DNA of 32,811 bases from JACMRI01 sp043778625. GTDB taxonomy: Bacteria; Bacteroidota; Bacteroidia; UBA4408. Positions 24,783 through 32,278 of the stretch are shown piece by piece (the stretch's first letter is position 1; each line of letters begins with the position of its first letter). The translations under genes and the position numbers were made by a program. Location: contig JAYWFU010000019.1 in NCBI GenBank assembly GCA_043778625.1, positions 1-32,811 on the forward strand. Reading direction: 5' to 3'. The notes under the pieces are model-generated. The model made no database searches. It was not told the DNA's origin and was given only the letters and a program-made list of their open reading frames with translations.

Positions 24783-25496
24783 TTAGTTGCTCGTTAGCAA
24801 TTTGGCACGAGCAATATATTTGTCTACGTTGCGCCCTTCGTTAGTTTCGGCGTAATCGTTTTTAATTGTTTCGTATATTTTTAATGCGTTAGCGTATTCT
24901 TTTTTATCCTCGTAAGCTACGCCAGCTTTCATTAAATAAATTGGCGATGTAAATTTATTTTTCTTTTTATTAGCCGCTTTAATGTACGAGTCAATAGCAT
25001 CGTCAGTTTTGTTTAATTCCATTTGCGCATCGCCAATAGCACCAGCAGCAATAGGGCCTAATATTTCGTCGTTTGAATCAAAATCTTCTAATTGTGCAAT
25101 AGCGTCTTCAAATTTACCTTGCTTTAAATAACTTACCCCTAAGTAATAGTGCGCTAAATTAGCAGCTTTAGTAAAACTATATTCTTCAATTACTGCCTCA
25201 AAACCTAGGTTTATGCCATCGCCCTTAATTGCTTTGGTTAAACTGTCTTTAGCAAAATATTGCTCCGCCTGAAACATATCAGCCGCAGCCTCCGCTTCTT
25301 TAGGAGCCATATATAATTTTTGAAACGCAAAATAACCTGCCACAATAGCCACTATAACGCCTACTATTATTGCTAAGCTTTTTTGGTTTTCTTCAATGTA
25401 CATTTCAACCTTACTGTAGCTATTTTCTACGGTATCTAATATATCAGTTTCGGGTTTAGTAACCTCTGTTAATTCGTCAATTTTATTTTTAGCCAT
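24783..25496 (-). CDS. Membrane-anchored tetratricopeptide protein (YfgM-like)
   Basis: A 237-residue bitopic membrane protein. An acidic N-terminal cytoplasmic segment (1-42), one membrane helix (about 43-60, LAIIVGVIVAIVAGYFAF), then a periplasmic region of TPR-like helices (70-237), including KAANLAHYYLGVSYLKQGKFEDAIAQL and AGVAYEDKKEYANALKIYE. The layout matches YfgM-like ancillary proteins of the secretion machinery, which is a structural resemblance only. It has its own intrinsic terminator. A near-consensus -7 box TATTTTCG lies 33 bp upstream (25530-25537, minus strand). Confidence 0.85.
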   Translation of the reverse strand: MAKNKIDELTEVTKPETDILDTVENSYSKVEMYIEENQKSLAIIVGVIVAIVAGYFAFQKLYMAPKEAEAAADMFQAEQYFAKDSLTKAIKGDGINLGFEAVIEEYSFTKAANLAHYYLGVSYLKQGKFEDAIAQLEDFDSNDEILGPIAAGAIGDAQMELNKTDDAIDSYIKAANKKKNKFTSPIYLMKAGVAYEDKKEYANALKIYETIKNDYAETNEGRNVDKYIARAKLLTSN

Positions 25497-25529
25497 AATA
25501 CTAATTGTGTGTGTTTATGTTATTTGATG

Positions 25530-25537
25530 CGAAAATA
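25530..25537 (-). promoter_or_regulatory. Near-consensus -7 box (TATTTTCG) for the membrane TPR gene
   Basis: One base off TAnnTTTG on the minus strand, 33 bp upstream of the ATG at 25496. Confidence 0.35.
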
Positions 25538-25631
25538 CATTTTTTTTAGTTTTAAAAAAATGTATTTTAAACTAAATATAAATTATGCTTGCCTTAACCC
25601 AATTTCAAACCTAATTGTTTACTAAATTATT

Positions 25632-25639
25632 TACCTTTG
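25632..25639 (+). promoter_or_regulatory. -7 box (TACCTTTG) for the secreted serine hydrolase
   Basis: A perfect TAnnTTTG match 26 bp before the ATG at 25666. It lies inside the longer open frame that begins at 25615, which argues for the ATG at 25666 as the true start. Confidence 0.5.
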
Positions 25640-25665
25640 ATGGTGTAGATACAAATTACATTAGC

Positions 25666-26982
25666 ATGAAAACAACTTTACCCTTATTAATTACCTTACT
25701 TTTTGTAAGCGCTACCACACAAAGTCAAACGCTTTATTTTCCGCCATTAACAGGTAATGTGTGGGATTCGGTAACGCCCACTAGTTTAAATTACTGCCAA
25801 CCCCGCATTGACTCGTTATACAATTATTTGCAAAGCAAAAACACAAAATCGTTTATTATATTAAAAGATGGCAAACGTGTACTCGAAAAATATTTTGGCA
25901 CCTACACCCGCGATTCTATTTGGTACTGGGCATCGGCAAGCAAAAGCTTGGCAAGTTTTATTACAGGCGTGGCGCAACAAAAAGGCTATATTAATATTAA
26001 CAATAAAGTATCAGCTTACATTGGCACAGGGTGGACGAGCGAGTCATTAGCCAAAGAAGACTTGATAACCGTGCGCAACTTATTAACTATGACTACTGGC
26101 ACCAACGACCAACCTCCTGCGCCTTGCGACCACTTAGATACTTCAAAAAATTGCTTGCAATACCTTGCCGATGCAGGTACTCGTTGGGGGTACCACACTG
26201 GTGCTTACTACAAAGTGCAGGACGTGGTAAGTAAAGCCGTGGGGCTATCATACAATGCAATAACCACTAGTTGGATAAAAACTAAAATAGGTATGGGAGG
26301 CGCATGGAACCAGCAAATATATTATAGCAAAGCTAGAGATATGGCTCGTTTTGGCTTATTGGCTTTAAACAAAGGAGTTTGGAATAACGATACTATTTTA
26401 AAAGATACGGCCTATTTTAACGCTATGACTACTACCTCACAAAACTTAAATTTAGCCTATGGTTATTTGTGGTGGCTTAACGGCAAAGCCACTGGCATGG
26501 CACCAGGTTCACAAATTGTATTTAACGGGCCGTTAATGCCTAATGCCCCCAGCGATATGTTTTGTGCCTTGGGCAAAAACGACCAAAAAATATACGTAGT
26601 GCCTAGCCAAAATTTAGTAATAGTTAGGCAGGGCAATAGTGCGGGAGGTTTTAGCTTGGCACAATCAGCGTTTGATAACGTACTGTGGGATTATATTAAC
26701 AAACTTAATTGCAATAGCAACGGTATTAACACAGCAACGTCCGCACTACCAATTGTGGCCTACCCTAATCCTGTAAACGATAATTTAATTATTGAAAATA
26801 GTGCATTGCAATTACAATCAGTAGTGGTGTATGATGTGCTTGGAAACACTGTGTTTACAGCCAATACAAGTAATCAAACAACAATAACACTTAATTTTGC
26901 TAGTTATAACAAAGGCGTGTATCTACTAGCGTGTACCAATGCCAATAACATTACCGTACGCAAAAAAATAATGAAACAATAA
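25666..26982 (+). CDS. Beta-lactamase-fold serine hydrolase with T9SS sorting domain
   Basis: A secreted esterase or peptidase of the serine beta-lactamase superfamily. Numbered from the ATG at 25666 (438 residues): signal peptide 1-21 (LPLLITLLFVSATTQSQT), catalytic domain about 45-350 with the SxxK motif Ser90-Ala-Ser-Lys93 (YWASASKSLASF) and a Tyr at 176 (WGYHTGAYYK, standing where YxN usually is). The C-terminal ~75 residues (VAYPNPVNDNLIIEN … GVYLLACTN … RKKIMKQ) are a type IX secretion sorting domain, so the enzyme is exported across the outer membrane and probably cell-surface attached. A longer frame from 25615 begins with TTG and lacks a signal peptide at its start. Substrate unknown; not necessarily a beta-lactamase. 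Confidence 0.88.
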   Translation: MKTTLPLLITLLFVSATTQSQTLYFPPLTGNVWDSVTPTSLNYCQPRIDSLYNYLQSKNTKSFIILKDGKRVLEKYFGTYTRDSIWYWASASKSLASFITGVAQQKGYININNKVSAYIGTGWTSESLAKEDLITVRNLLTMTTGTNDQPPAPCDHLDTSKNCLQYLADAGTRWGYHTGAYYKVQDVVSKAVGLSYNAITTSWIKTKIGMGGAWNQQIYYSKARDMARFGLLALNKGVWNNDTILKDTAYFNAMTTTSQNLNLAYGYLWWLNGKATGMAPGSQIVFNGPLMPNAPSDMFCALGKNDQKIYVVPSQNLVIVRQGNSAGGFSLAQSAFDNVLWDYINKLNCNSNGINTATSALPIVAYPNPVNDNLIIENSALQLQSVVVYDVLGNTVFTANTSNQTTITLNFASYNKGVYLLACTNANNITVRKKIMKQ

Positions 26983-27008
26983 CCGTAAGGTTGCTAACAT
27001 TAACACAA

Positions 27009-27965
27009 ATGAAAAAAACACATTTACCCTATCTTATTAACATCGTTTTAGCAATCGCTTTTTTAATGCTATTACCCCTATTGCCTACCGCTACAATTGC
27101 AGGGTTTCAACAACAGGGTAACGTGGCCACTACTGCAATTATAATAGTGTTTGTAGTGGTATTTACAGCACTGGTTTTTATACTAAATGCGCTACTAAAA
27201 AGTAACAAAAATTATATTGCACTACTAATTAACTTACTGGTAAGCATTGTGTGCATTACATTATTACACCTATCCAGCTACTTAACGTGGTGGCTACCCC
27301 TTGCTACCTGTGCTGGGTTAGCGGTACTATTGCAAAGCAACGAATGGCTATTGTACAAAGCTAAACATAGCTTAACAACACGAAAAATTAGCCATTTATT
27401 ACTCAACGAATTTTTAGCTGATTATACCACCCGCGTTGACGCATTGTGTGTAGATACTAATGCTACCGATAATAAATTACTGTATAGCAACGGCAAAACT
27501 ATTGTGCTAATAACCGCTGCTACCAATGCCCTTGGCGAATTGCACACGCACCTTACGGCATTACGTTTAATGAGTATTGCCAAAACACGCAATGTGTCGT
27601 ATGGTATTAATTTATCGTTGGTAGTGCAGTTTGTAGTGTTTTGGGCAGCAAGCTATGCTTACAATTTTAATTATTTATTAATAACCGAAATGATAAACAT
27701 ACTACTTACTTATGTTGTGTTGAGCAATGCAGTACAATTATTATTACTAGCCATTAACCAAAAATTTGAGCTGGTATACGACATACTTTTGTTTGACAAC
27801 ACCATTGCTTCCACTAGCTTTGAGGCATTTATAACCAATAGCTATCCTACCGATAACGTTGCTAAACGCTTGCATATTATTCGTAATTTGGAGGAGTCGC
27901 AGTTAGCGCCTTACGCAATGGCACAGCACGTTAGCAATTATAATATAGGGTTAATAGGCGTGTAA
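27009..27965 (+). CDS. Multi-pass membrane protein resembling a zinc-less M48 peptidase
   Basis: A 318-residue membrane protein starting at the ATG at 27009 (a TTG at 26991 is the only alternative). Hydrophobic helices lie at about 7-25, 40-60, 70-92, 98-112, then two more near 205-225 and 230-255. Between the N-terminal helices and this pair, VDALCVDTN … SNGKTIVLITAA and GELHTHLTALRLMS resemble the strand-helix of an M48 peptidase; after the pair, FELVYDILLFD and SYPTDNVAKRLHII resemble the family's E-xx-AD and HPP-xx-R segments. HExxH itself is absent. I infer a degenerate M48-like fold; this is weak and the function is unknown. Follows the serine hydrolase gene by 26 bp. Confidence 0.5.
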   Translation: MKKTHLPYLINIVLAIAFLMLLPLLPTATIAGFQQQGNVATTAIIIVFVVVFTALVFILNALLKSNKNYIALLINLLVSIVCITLLHLSSYLTWWLPLATCAGLAVLLQSNEWLLYKAKHSLTTRKISHLLLNEFLADYTTRVDALCVDTNATDNKLLYSNGKTIVLITAATNALGELHTHLTALRLMSIAKTRNVSYGINLSLVVQFVVFWAASYAYNFNYLLITEMINILLTYVVLSNAVQLLLLAINQKFELVYDILLFDNTIASTSFEAFITNSYPTDNVAKRLHIIRNLEESQLAPYAMAQHVSNYNIGLIGV

Positions 27966-27979
27966 ATAGTAGTACTAAT

Positions 27980-29326
27980 TTATTTTTTGCGTTGCAATAA
28001 TGCCTCTAATTCTGCTACCGTTTTAGGTATGGCAAGGCTCATTACTACTGGCGTATTGGGTGTTATTAGTACATCGTCCTCAATACGTACTGCTATACCC
28101 CACCACTTGCTATTGCAGGGGCTTCCTTTTTTAATATAAATACCTGGCTCTACCGTTATAACCTCGTTGGGTTGTAGTGCGCCGTACATACCCGCATCGT
28201 GTACATCAAGCCCTATGTAGTGCGACGTGCCGTGCATGAAGTAAGTAGTAAAATCATCACGATTTTTAATTATTTCTAAGTCTAACAAGCCTTGTGCTAT
28301 TACGTTTTGTGCCGCTCTATGGGGTGCTATAAAAGTATTGCCTGCCACAGCGGCATCAATACCCGCTTGCTGCGCTTTTAATACTAGCTCGTAAATTATT
28401 TTTTGCTCAGCAGTAAACTTTCCGTTAGGCGGAAATGTGCGTGTAATATCCGCTGTGTAATTATTGTACTCTGCTCCCGCATCTATTAGTAATAAGCTAC
28501 CAGCAGGAATGCTATCGTTATTAGCGGTGTAATGCAATATTGTACCGTTATTATTAGCACCACAAATACTTGGATAGCCTTGGTACTGCGCACCGTTGTA
28601 AGCAAACTTATACTCTACCATAGCTTGCGCCTGATGCTCGGTGTGAGTACTATCAATAGTGGTTAGTAAGTAGTTAAATCCTGTGGCAGTAATGTCAATA
28701 GCTTTTTGGAGCAAGGCTATTTCTTCGGGTTGCTTGTGTTGGCGGAGCTTTGCTAATAGTAAGTGAGGTTGTTGGGTATTGAGTTTTAAATTTGCAGCAG
28801 CTAATTTTTGCAACCACCGTTTTTTTAGTTGGTGTAATACTACGTCCTCTTTAAAATTGCATTGTTGTTCTATATTCAAGCAAAATGCTTTTTTAATGGC
28901 AAATGAGTCCAAATTAAATTCGTTAAATTGTACGTTACTAAGGCATTTTATACCCAATAGTTTTTGCGTTGCTACCTCCCCCATGGTAGTTGCTGTCCAT
29001 AGTGCATCGTAGTCATTTACAGCATTTACATACAATAGTTCGTTGTGCAATTCGTCGTTAATAGTGTAGTTGTTTTTAAACAACACCAGCACAGCATTAC
29101 TCTCAGTACAACCTGTGAGATAATAAAAATTAGGGTATTGATGGTATTGATAATCCACGTCGTTAGCTCTGTTTTTTATTTCGGCAGCAAACACTACCAG
29201 CACCGAGTTTTCAGGCATTAGCGCACGCAATGCTTGCCTACGTTGTGCATGAAACTGCGGGCTTACCTGTGCCTGCGCAGGCAGCAACACTGTTATAACC
29301 ATAAATAAACTTAATAAGTAACGCAT
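27980..29326 (-). CDS. Secreted aminopeptidase P (M24 family)
   Basis: A metallopeptidase removing N-terminal residues ahead of proline. 448 residues with signal peptide 1-20 (LLSLFMVITVLLPAQAQ), an N-terminal creatinase-like domain (about 25-190) and an M24 domain (200-440). All five metal ligands are visible: Asp282 and Asp293 (LIDAGAEYNNYTADITRTF), His369 (GTSHYIGLDVHD), Glu393 (ITVEPGIYI) and Glu416 (AVRIEDDVL). Export suggests that it works on periplasmic or surface peptides. It converges with the M48-like gene with only 14 bp between. Confidence 0.92.
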   Translation of the reverse strand: MRYLLSLFMVITVLLPAQAQVSPQFHAQRRQALRALMPENSVLVVFAAEIKNRANDVDYQYHQYPNFYYLTGCTESNAVLVLFKNNYTINDELHNELLYVNAVNDYDALWTATTMGEVATQKLLGIKCLSNVQFNEFNLDSFAIKKAFCLNIEQQCNFKEDVVLHQLKKRWLQKLAAANLKLNTQQPHLLLAKLRQHKQPEEIALLQKAIDITATGFNYLLTTIDSTHTEHQAQAMVEYKFAYNGAQYQGYPSICGANNNGTILHYTANNDSIPAGSLLLIDAGAEYNNYTADITRTFPPNGKFTAEQKIIYELVLKAQQAGIDAAVAGNTFIAPHRAAQNVIAQGLLDLEIIKNRDDFTTYFMHGTSHYIGLDVHDAGMYGALQPNEVITVEPGIYIKKGSPCNSKWWGIAVRIEDDVLITPNTPVVMSLAIPKTVAELEALLQRKK

Positions 29327-29550
29327 AGTGTTAATTGTTTTTTTTTGAGTAACTAAAGATACAAGTGTTTTTTACACACAAACACACAAGGCATTATAAA
29401 ACCAATAGCAACTGCATCTTTGTTGATTATCAAATGTAGTAATTGAAAAAATAATAGGTGCGAAACCTCCAAAAATAAACGGCATAGTAAATAGCTGTTA
29501 TGCAACAAAATACTAGCACTACCCTTAAATTAAAAATTAAAAAAAACGGT

Positions 29551-29594
29551 TATGGTTGAAAGTGGCGTTTTGTGGTTAGAAGTGGCGTTTTATG
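29551..29594. repeat. 20-bp direct repeat, two full copies plus four bases
   Basis: The copies 29551-29570 and 29571-29590 share 17 of 20 bases (core AAGTGGCGTTT) and differ only by transitions; a third TATG begins at 29591. The spacing puts both sites on nearly the same face of the helix, ~48 bp upstream of the amidase -7 box, as expected for a pair of activator sites (for instance a LytTR-type regulator). Confidence 0.7.
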
Positions 29595-29617
29595 AATTAT
29601 TATTTTTTACATTTTTA

Positions 29618-29646
29618 TTTGAAATTATAAATAAACAATAACTTTA
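29618..29646 (+). promoter_or_regulatory. Promoter of the amidase gene
   Basis: TTTG at 29618-29621 and TAACTTTA at 29639-29646 (one mismatch to TAnnTTTG) are 17 bp apart; the ATG at 29665 is 18 bp downstream. Confidence 0.4.
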
Positions 29647-29664
29647 AATTAAATTAATAAAAAA

Positions 29665-30978
29665 ATGAAAACAAACACAGTAGTAGCAAGTATTTTTTGT
29701 TCAGTAGTTTTAGCTTCAACATCATTATTTGTAAGTTGTAACAAAACACACAATCCTATTTTAAATGATATTAAATTAAACGAAGCAAAAACTACCGTTG
29801 CACAATTACCAACGGAAGATGTAGTTATAAACGAATTTGCACCCGCTTTTGAAAAAGCTTACCAAGCCTATTCACTAGTGCCCAAAGGTGTACTGGAGGC
29901 TATTGCGTTTACCAACACTCAGTTTGAAAACATTGTGCCTGAAGCTGAGGTACAGGGCTGTACCGAACGCCCAGCTACTTACGGTATTATGGGCTTAGTG
30001 TTAGATGGTAAAAATTATTTTAGAAACAACTTAACACTTGTTGCCGCTGAGGCAAACACAACGGTAACCGCATTACTACAAACTCCCGAAAACCAATTGC
30101 TAGGCTATGCCAAAGCCTACACGGCTATTAAGCAACAATTAAATATTACAAGTAATGCCCCCGAAGCACAAATACCTGTACTTGTAGCACTGAGCGAATT
30201 GCCTAACGAAACTACCGATTTAACACAAAATTATGCACTAGCGGCACACATTTATGCAGTACTTAGTTTTTTAAACAATACTAGTAACCAAATTAATTAC
30301 AACTTTACTTGCCCACCCGTTGATATGATACGTGTTTTTGGGGCTAGTAACTACAGTGTGTTAAGCGCATCGTATATTACACTAGGTACAAAAAACATAA
30401 CCACAGCAGGAGGTGTTAATTTTCGTGGTGGCAACGGTGGAATTAACGGCGCATTATCGTCAAATTACGGACCTGCTATTTTAAACCTTGCCGCCTCTTG
30501 TAATTATAACAAACGTACAAAATCGGCTACTGCAGTAGTAATACACGTTACCCAAGGGTCGTATGCTAGTGCAATATCATGGTTCAAAAACTGTAATTCA
30601 GGTGTTTCGGCACATTATGTTATACGCTCGTTTGACGGGCAAATTACACAAATGGTTAGCGAGAGTAATAAGGCGTGGCATGTAGGTATTAACAATGGCT
30701 TTACAATAGGGATAGAACACGAGGGGTTTGTAAACAAAGCATCGTGGTTTACTAATAATATGTATGGTAGTTCAGCTTTGTTGGTGCGCGATATTTGTGG
30801 TAGCGGCTATGGCATTACCAAAGCGTCGTGCTATGGCGGATCGTCTTGTGGCGGTGGCTCAAATGCATGTGGCTTATCTGGCACTTTTAAAATTAAAGGA
30901 CATCAACACTATCCCAACCAAAGCCACACTGACCCTGGCATTAACTGGAACTGGGCTAAATACAAGGCGTTGATATAA
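29665..30978 (+). CDS. Lipoprotein N-acetylmuramoyl-L-alanine amidase (AmpD/PGRP fold)
   Basis: An amidase-2 enzyme that cleaves the bond between muramic acid and L-alanine in peptidoglycan. 437 residues with a lipoprotein signal peptide (lipobox LFVSC, Cys25). The catalytic domain (about 288-437) has His294 (VVIHVTQG), AWHVG, IGIEHEG, His413 (KGHQHYP) and Asp423 (SHTDPG), giving an AmpD-type zinc site. The middle part (about 55-150, YSLVPKGVLEAIAFTNTQFE … YGIMGLVLDGKNYFRNNL) recalls a transglycosylase-like domain found in related Bacteroidota amidases; I cannot confirm its activity. A cysteine/glycine-rich insert lies at 371-402. The gene has a 20-bp direct repeat upstream and is followed immediately by seven tandem 42-bp repeats. 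Confidence 0.88.
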   Translation: MKTNTVVASIFCSVVLASTSLFVSCNKTHNPILNDIKLNEAKTTVAQLPTEDVVINEFAPAFEKAYQAYSLVPKGVLEAIAFTNTQFENIVPEAEVQGCTERPATYGIMGLVLDGKNYFRNNLTLVAAEANTTVTALLQTPENQLLGYAKAYTAIKQQLNITSNAPEAQIPVLVALSELPNETTDLTQNYALAAHIYAVLSFLNNTSNQINYNFTCPPVDMIRVFGASNYSVLSASYITLGTKNITTAGGVNFRGGNGGINGALSSNYGPAILNLAASCNYNKRTKSATAVVIHVTQGSYASAISWFKNCNSGVSAHYVIRSFDGQITQMVSESNKAWHVGINNGFTIGIEHEGFVNKASWFTNNMYGSSALLVRDICGSGYGITKASCYGGSSCGGGSNACGLSGTFKIKGHQHYPNQSHTDPGINWNWAKYKALI

Positions 30979-31000
30979 AAACACAAAAAGCTCAAGCTAA

Positions 31001-31294
31001 GTAACAAACAAGTTAATCCAAAACAATAATAATTTAAGTTGAGTAACAAACAACTTAATCCAAAGAGACAACAATTTAAACTAAGCAACAAATAACTTAA
31101 TCCAAAACAACAACGGTTTAAACCAAGTAACAAATAACTTAATTTAAAGAGACAACAGTTTAAACTAAGCAACAAATAACCTAATCCAAAGTAATAGCGG
31201 TTTAAACCAGGTAATAAATAACTTAATCCAAAACAACAACAGTTTAAACTAAGTAACAAACAATTCAATCTAAAGTAATAATCATTTAATCCAA
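31001..31294. repeat. Seven tandem copies of a 42-bp unit
   Basis: Seven consecutive 42-bp copies starting at 31001, 31043, 31085, 31127, 31169, 31211 and 31253, with a partial copy in the bases before. Unit consensus: GTAACAAAYAACTTAATCCA then AARCAACAACRGTTTAAACY and AA. Differences between copies are nearly all transitions. Copies 2 and 4 are most alike, as are 3 and 5, hinting at 84-bp duplications. The array fills nearly all of the 323-bp gap between the amidase and the next gene. It is continuous with no unique spacers, so it is not CRISPR. Confidence 0.9.
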
Positions 31295-31301
31295 CAATAA
31301 C

Positions 31302-31919
31302 ATGAGCCAAATAACTAAAGCCACAATAGGTTTAAACAAACTATCCCCCGCTGATAAAGTAAGCAAAGCACAAGCTATAAAAGACACTATGCAAGCCAGC
31401 GGTAACTTTCCACCAGCAGGCATGCCCATAACCTACGCCGTTGTACAAACCGCTATTACTAACCTACAAAATGCAATATTGTTGGCCGTAAATACCAATA
31501 ACCCCACTAATACTGCTAATATGCACGAGCAAGAACGTGTGTTAATAAGCACCTTTAATTTTGTTAAAGCACATGTGGAGTTTGTAGCTAACAAAAACAT
31601 TGCCCCTGCTACTATTATAACATCAGCAGGCATGCAAGTAGCACTAGCGGGAGGAGCCAACGCAGTAACCGAACTTACACTTGATACCTTAGGCGGTGGC
31701 GTTGTGCAAGTACGAATACCACGCCTAGCTAACGAAAAAGCATTTGTAATAGAAACCAGTACCGATGGTACTACATGGCTACAAGCCAACATGAGTACAC
31801 TTACTAAACTAAAACTTACTAACTTAACTGCTGTTACCACATTGTACGTACGCTACTACGCTATAAGCAAAACAGGCAAAGGCACTATTAGCCAAGTAAA
31901 AACAATAACAGTAGTGTAG
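31302..31919 (+). CDS. Fibronectin-III-like protein of unknown function
   Basis: A 205-residue cytosolic or unsecreted protein (no signal peptide). Residues 1-100 are predicted helical (KLSPADKVSKAQAIKDTMQA, LQNAILLAVNTNN, MHEQERVLISTFNFVKAHVEFV) and 110-205 look like a beta sandwich (VVQVRIPRLANEKAFVIETS, TLYVRYYAISKTGKGTISQV), as in fibronectin-III domains. This two-part architecture, a helical start and an FN3-like end, recurs in unannotated Bacteroidota proteins of about this size. It begins 8 bp after the last 42-bp repeat and no -7 box is visible near it, so it may depend on the amidase transcript. Function unknown. Confidence 0.65.
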   Translation: MSQITKATIGLNKLSPADKVSKAQAIKDTMQASGNFPPAGMPITYAVVQTAITNLQNAILLAVNTNNPTNTANMHEQERVLISTFNFVKAHVEFVANKNIAPATIITSAGMQVALAGGANAVTELTLDTLGGGVVQVRIPRLANEKAFVIETSTDGTTWLQANMSTLTKLKLTNLTAVTTLYVRYYAISKTGKGTISQVKTITVV

Positions 31920-31988
31920 TAATTAGATATTAGACTTTAGATGATAGTAGTTAGTATCTAAAATCTAACATCTAATTACTACACTACT
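31910..31988. repeat. Inverted repeat with 33-bp arms made of 7-bp units
   Basis: Arms 31910-31942 and 31956-31988 pair over 33 bases with two mismatches around a 13-base loop. The inner arms are built of 7-bp words (ATCTAAA, ATCTAAC, ATCTAAT on the right, their complements on the left). The left arm includes the end and stop codon of the FN3-like gene. No T-run follows within 10 bases, so it is not a standard terminator. Another related word run continues to about 32005. Confidence 0.75.
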
Positions 31989-32002
31989 AATATCTAATGT
32001 CT

Positions 32003-32110
32003 AAAAAAATAAGAGTGCGAGCGGGTGGGTTCTTTGAGTTATACTTTTGGGAGAGGGGGTATAGCTTGTTTCATAACCACCCTGCTCGTTACTCTTTACT
32101 TATTTTTTTT
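32003..32110. other. Long imperfect hairpin element, possible ncRNA or bidirectional terminator
   Basis: Outer A-run/T-run (32003-32012 with 32100-32110), then GAGTGCGAGCGGGTGG (32013-32028) against CCACCCTGCTCGTTACTC (32077-32094), with an inner stem GTTATACT (32038-32045) against GGTATAGC (32058-32065). The A-tract and T-tract at the two ends fit a bidirectional terminator. A perfect TAnnTTTG (TACTTTTG, 32042-32049) sits within the inner stem, so a short transcript could start near 32056. No known RNA family was recognised. Confidence 0.5.
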
Positions 32111-32125
32111 AAACATTACAATCAA

Positions 32126-32164
32126 ATTATCCATTATCCATTATCCATTATCCATTATCCATTA
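32126..32164. repeat. Five tandem copies of heptamer ATTATCC
   Basis: Five perfect head-to-tail copies at 32126-32160 and a partial ATTA after them. Such a perfect 7-bp array is liable to slippage. It is non-coding here, so length changes would not shift a frame. Confidence 0.9.
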
Positions 32165-32196
32165 AAGAATTAGATATCCTTACTCTTTTCAGTCGA

Positions 32197-32236
32197 GTGG
32201 CAAGCCGTTTAGTCGGCTTGTCACTTGTTTTTTTTA
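32197..32236 (+). terminator. Strong intrinsic terminator, plus strand
   Basis: An 11-bp stem with one mismatch (GTGGCAAGCCG, 32197-32207, with CGGCTTGTCAC, 32214-32224) and 6-base loop, followed by a T-rich run including eight T. It would end transcripts coming from the FN3-like gene or from a promoter at 32042. Confidence 0.85.
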
Positions 32237-32278
32237 GGGCTAAATGCTTGATTCTCAATGAAATACTGAGGGGTATCT

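Larger units (their letters stand above)
29327..29664. promoter_or_regulatory. 338-bp divergent intergenic region
   Basis: This AT-rich gap separates the divergent aminopeptidase P and amidase genes. A perfect TAnnTTTG on the minus strand at 29431-29438 (TACATTTG) could serve aminopeptidase P, with a nearer imperfect TATCTTTA at about 29354-29361. On the plus strand a 20-bp direct repeat lies at 29551-29594 and an amidase promoter at 29618-29646. No ORF with coding character is seen. Confidence 0.5.

Noticed and set aside
31001..31294. CRISPR array or diversity-generating cassette
   Set aside because: Units are contiguous without unique spacers, no cas or reverse transcriptase gene is nearby, and differences are transitions in both purines and pyrimidines, not adenine-specific.
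30909..31310. 133-codon minus-strand frame through the 42-bp array, with 14-residue Leu/Cys repeats
   Set aside because: It overlaps the 3' end of the amidase and the start of the next gene, has no promoter or leader, and a 42-bp unit that is open in one frame stays open when duplicated, so openness is weak evidence of coding.
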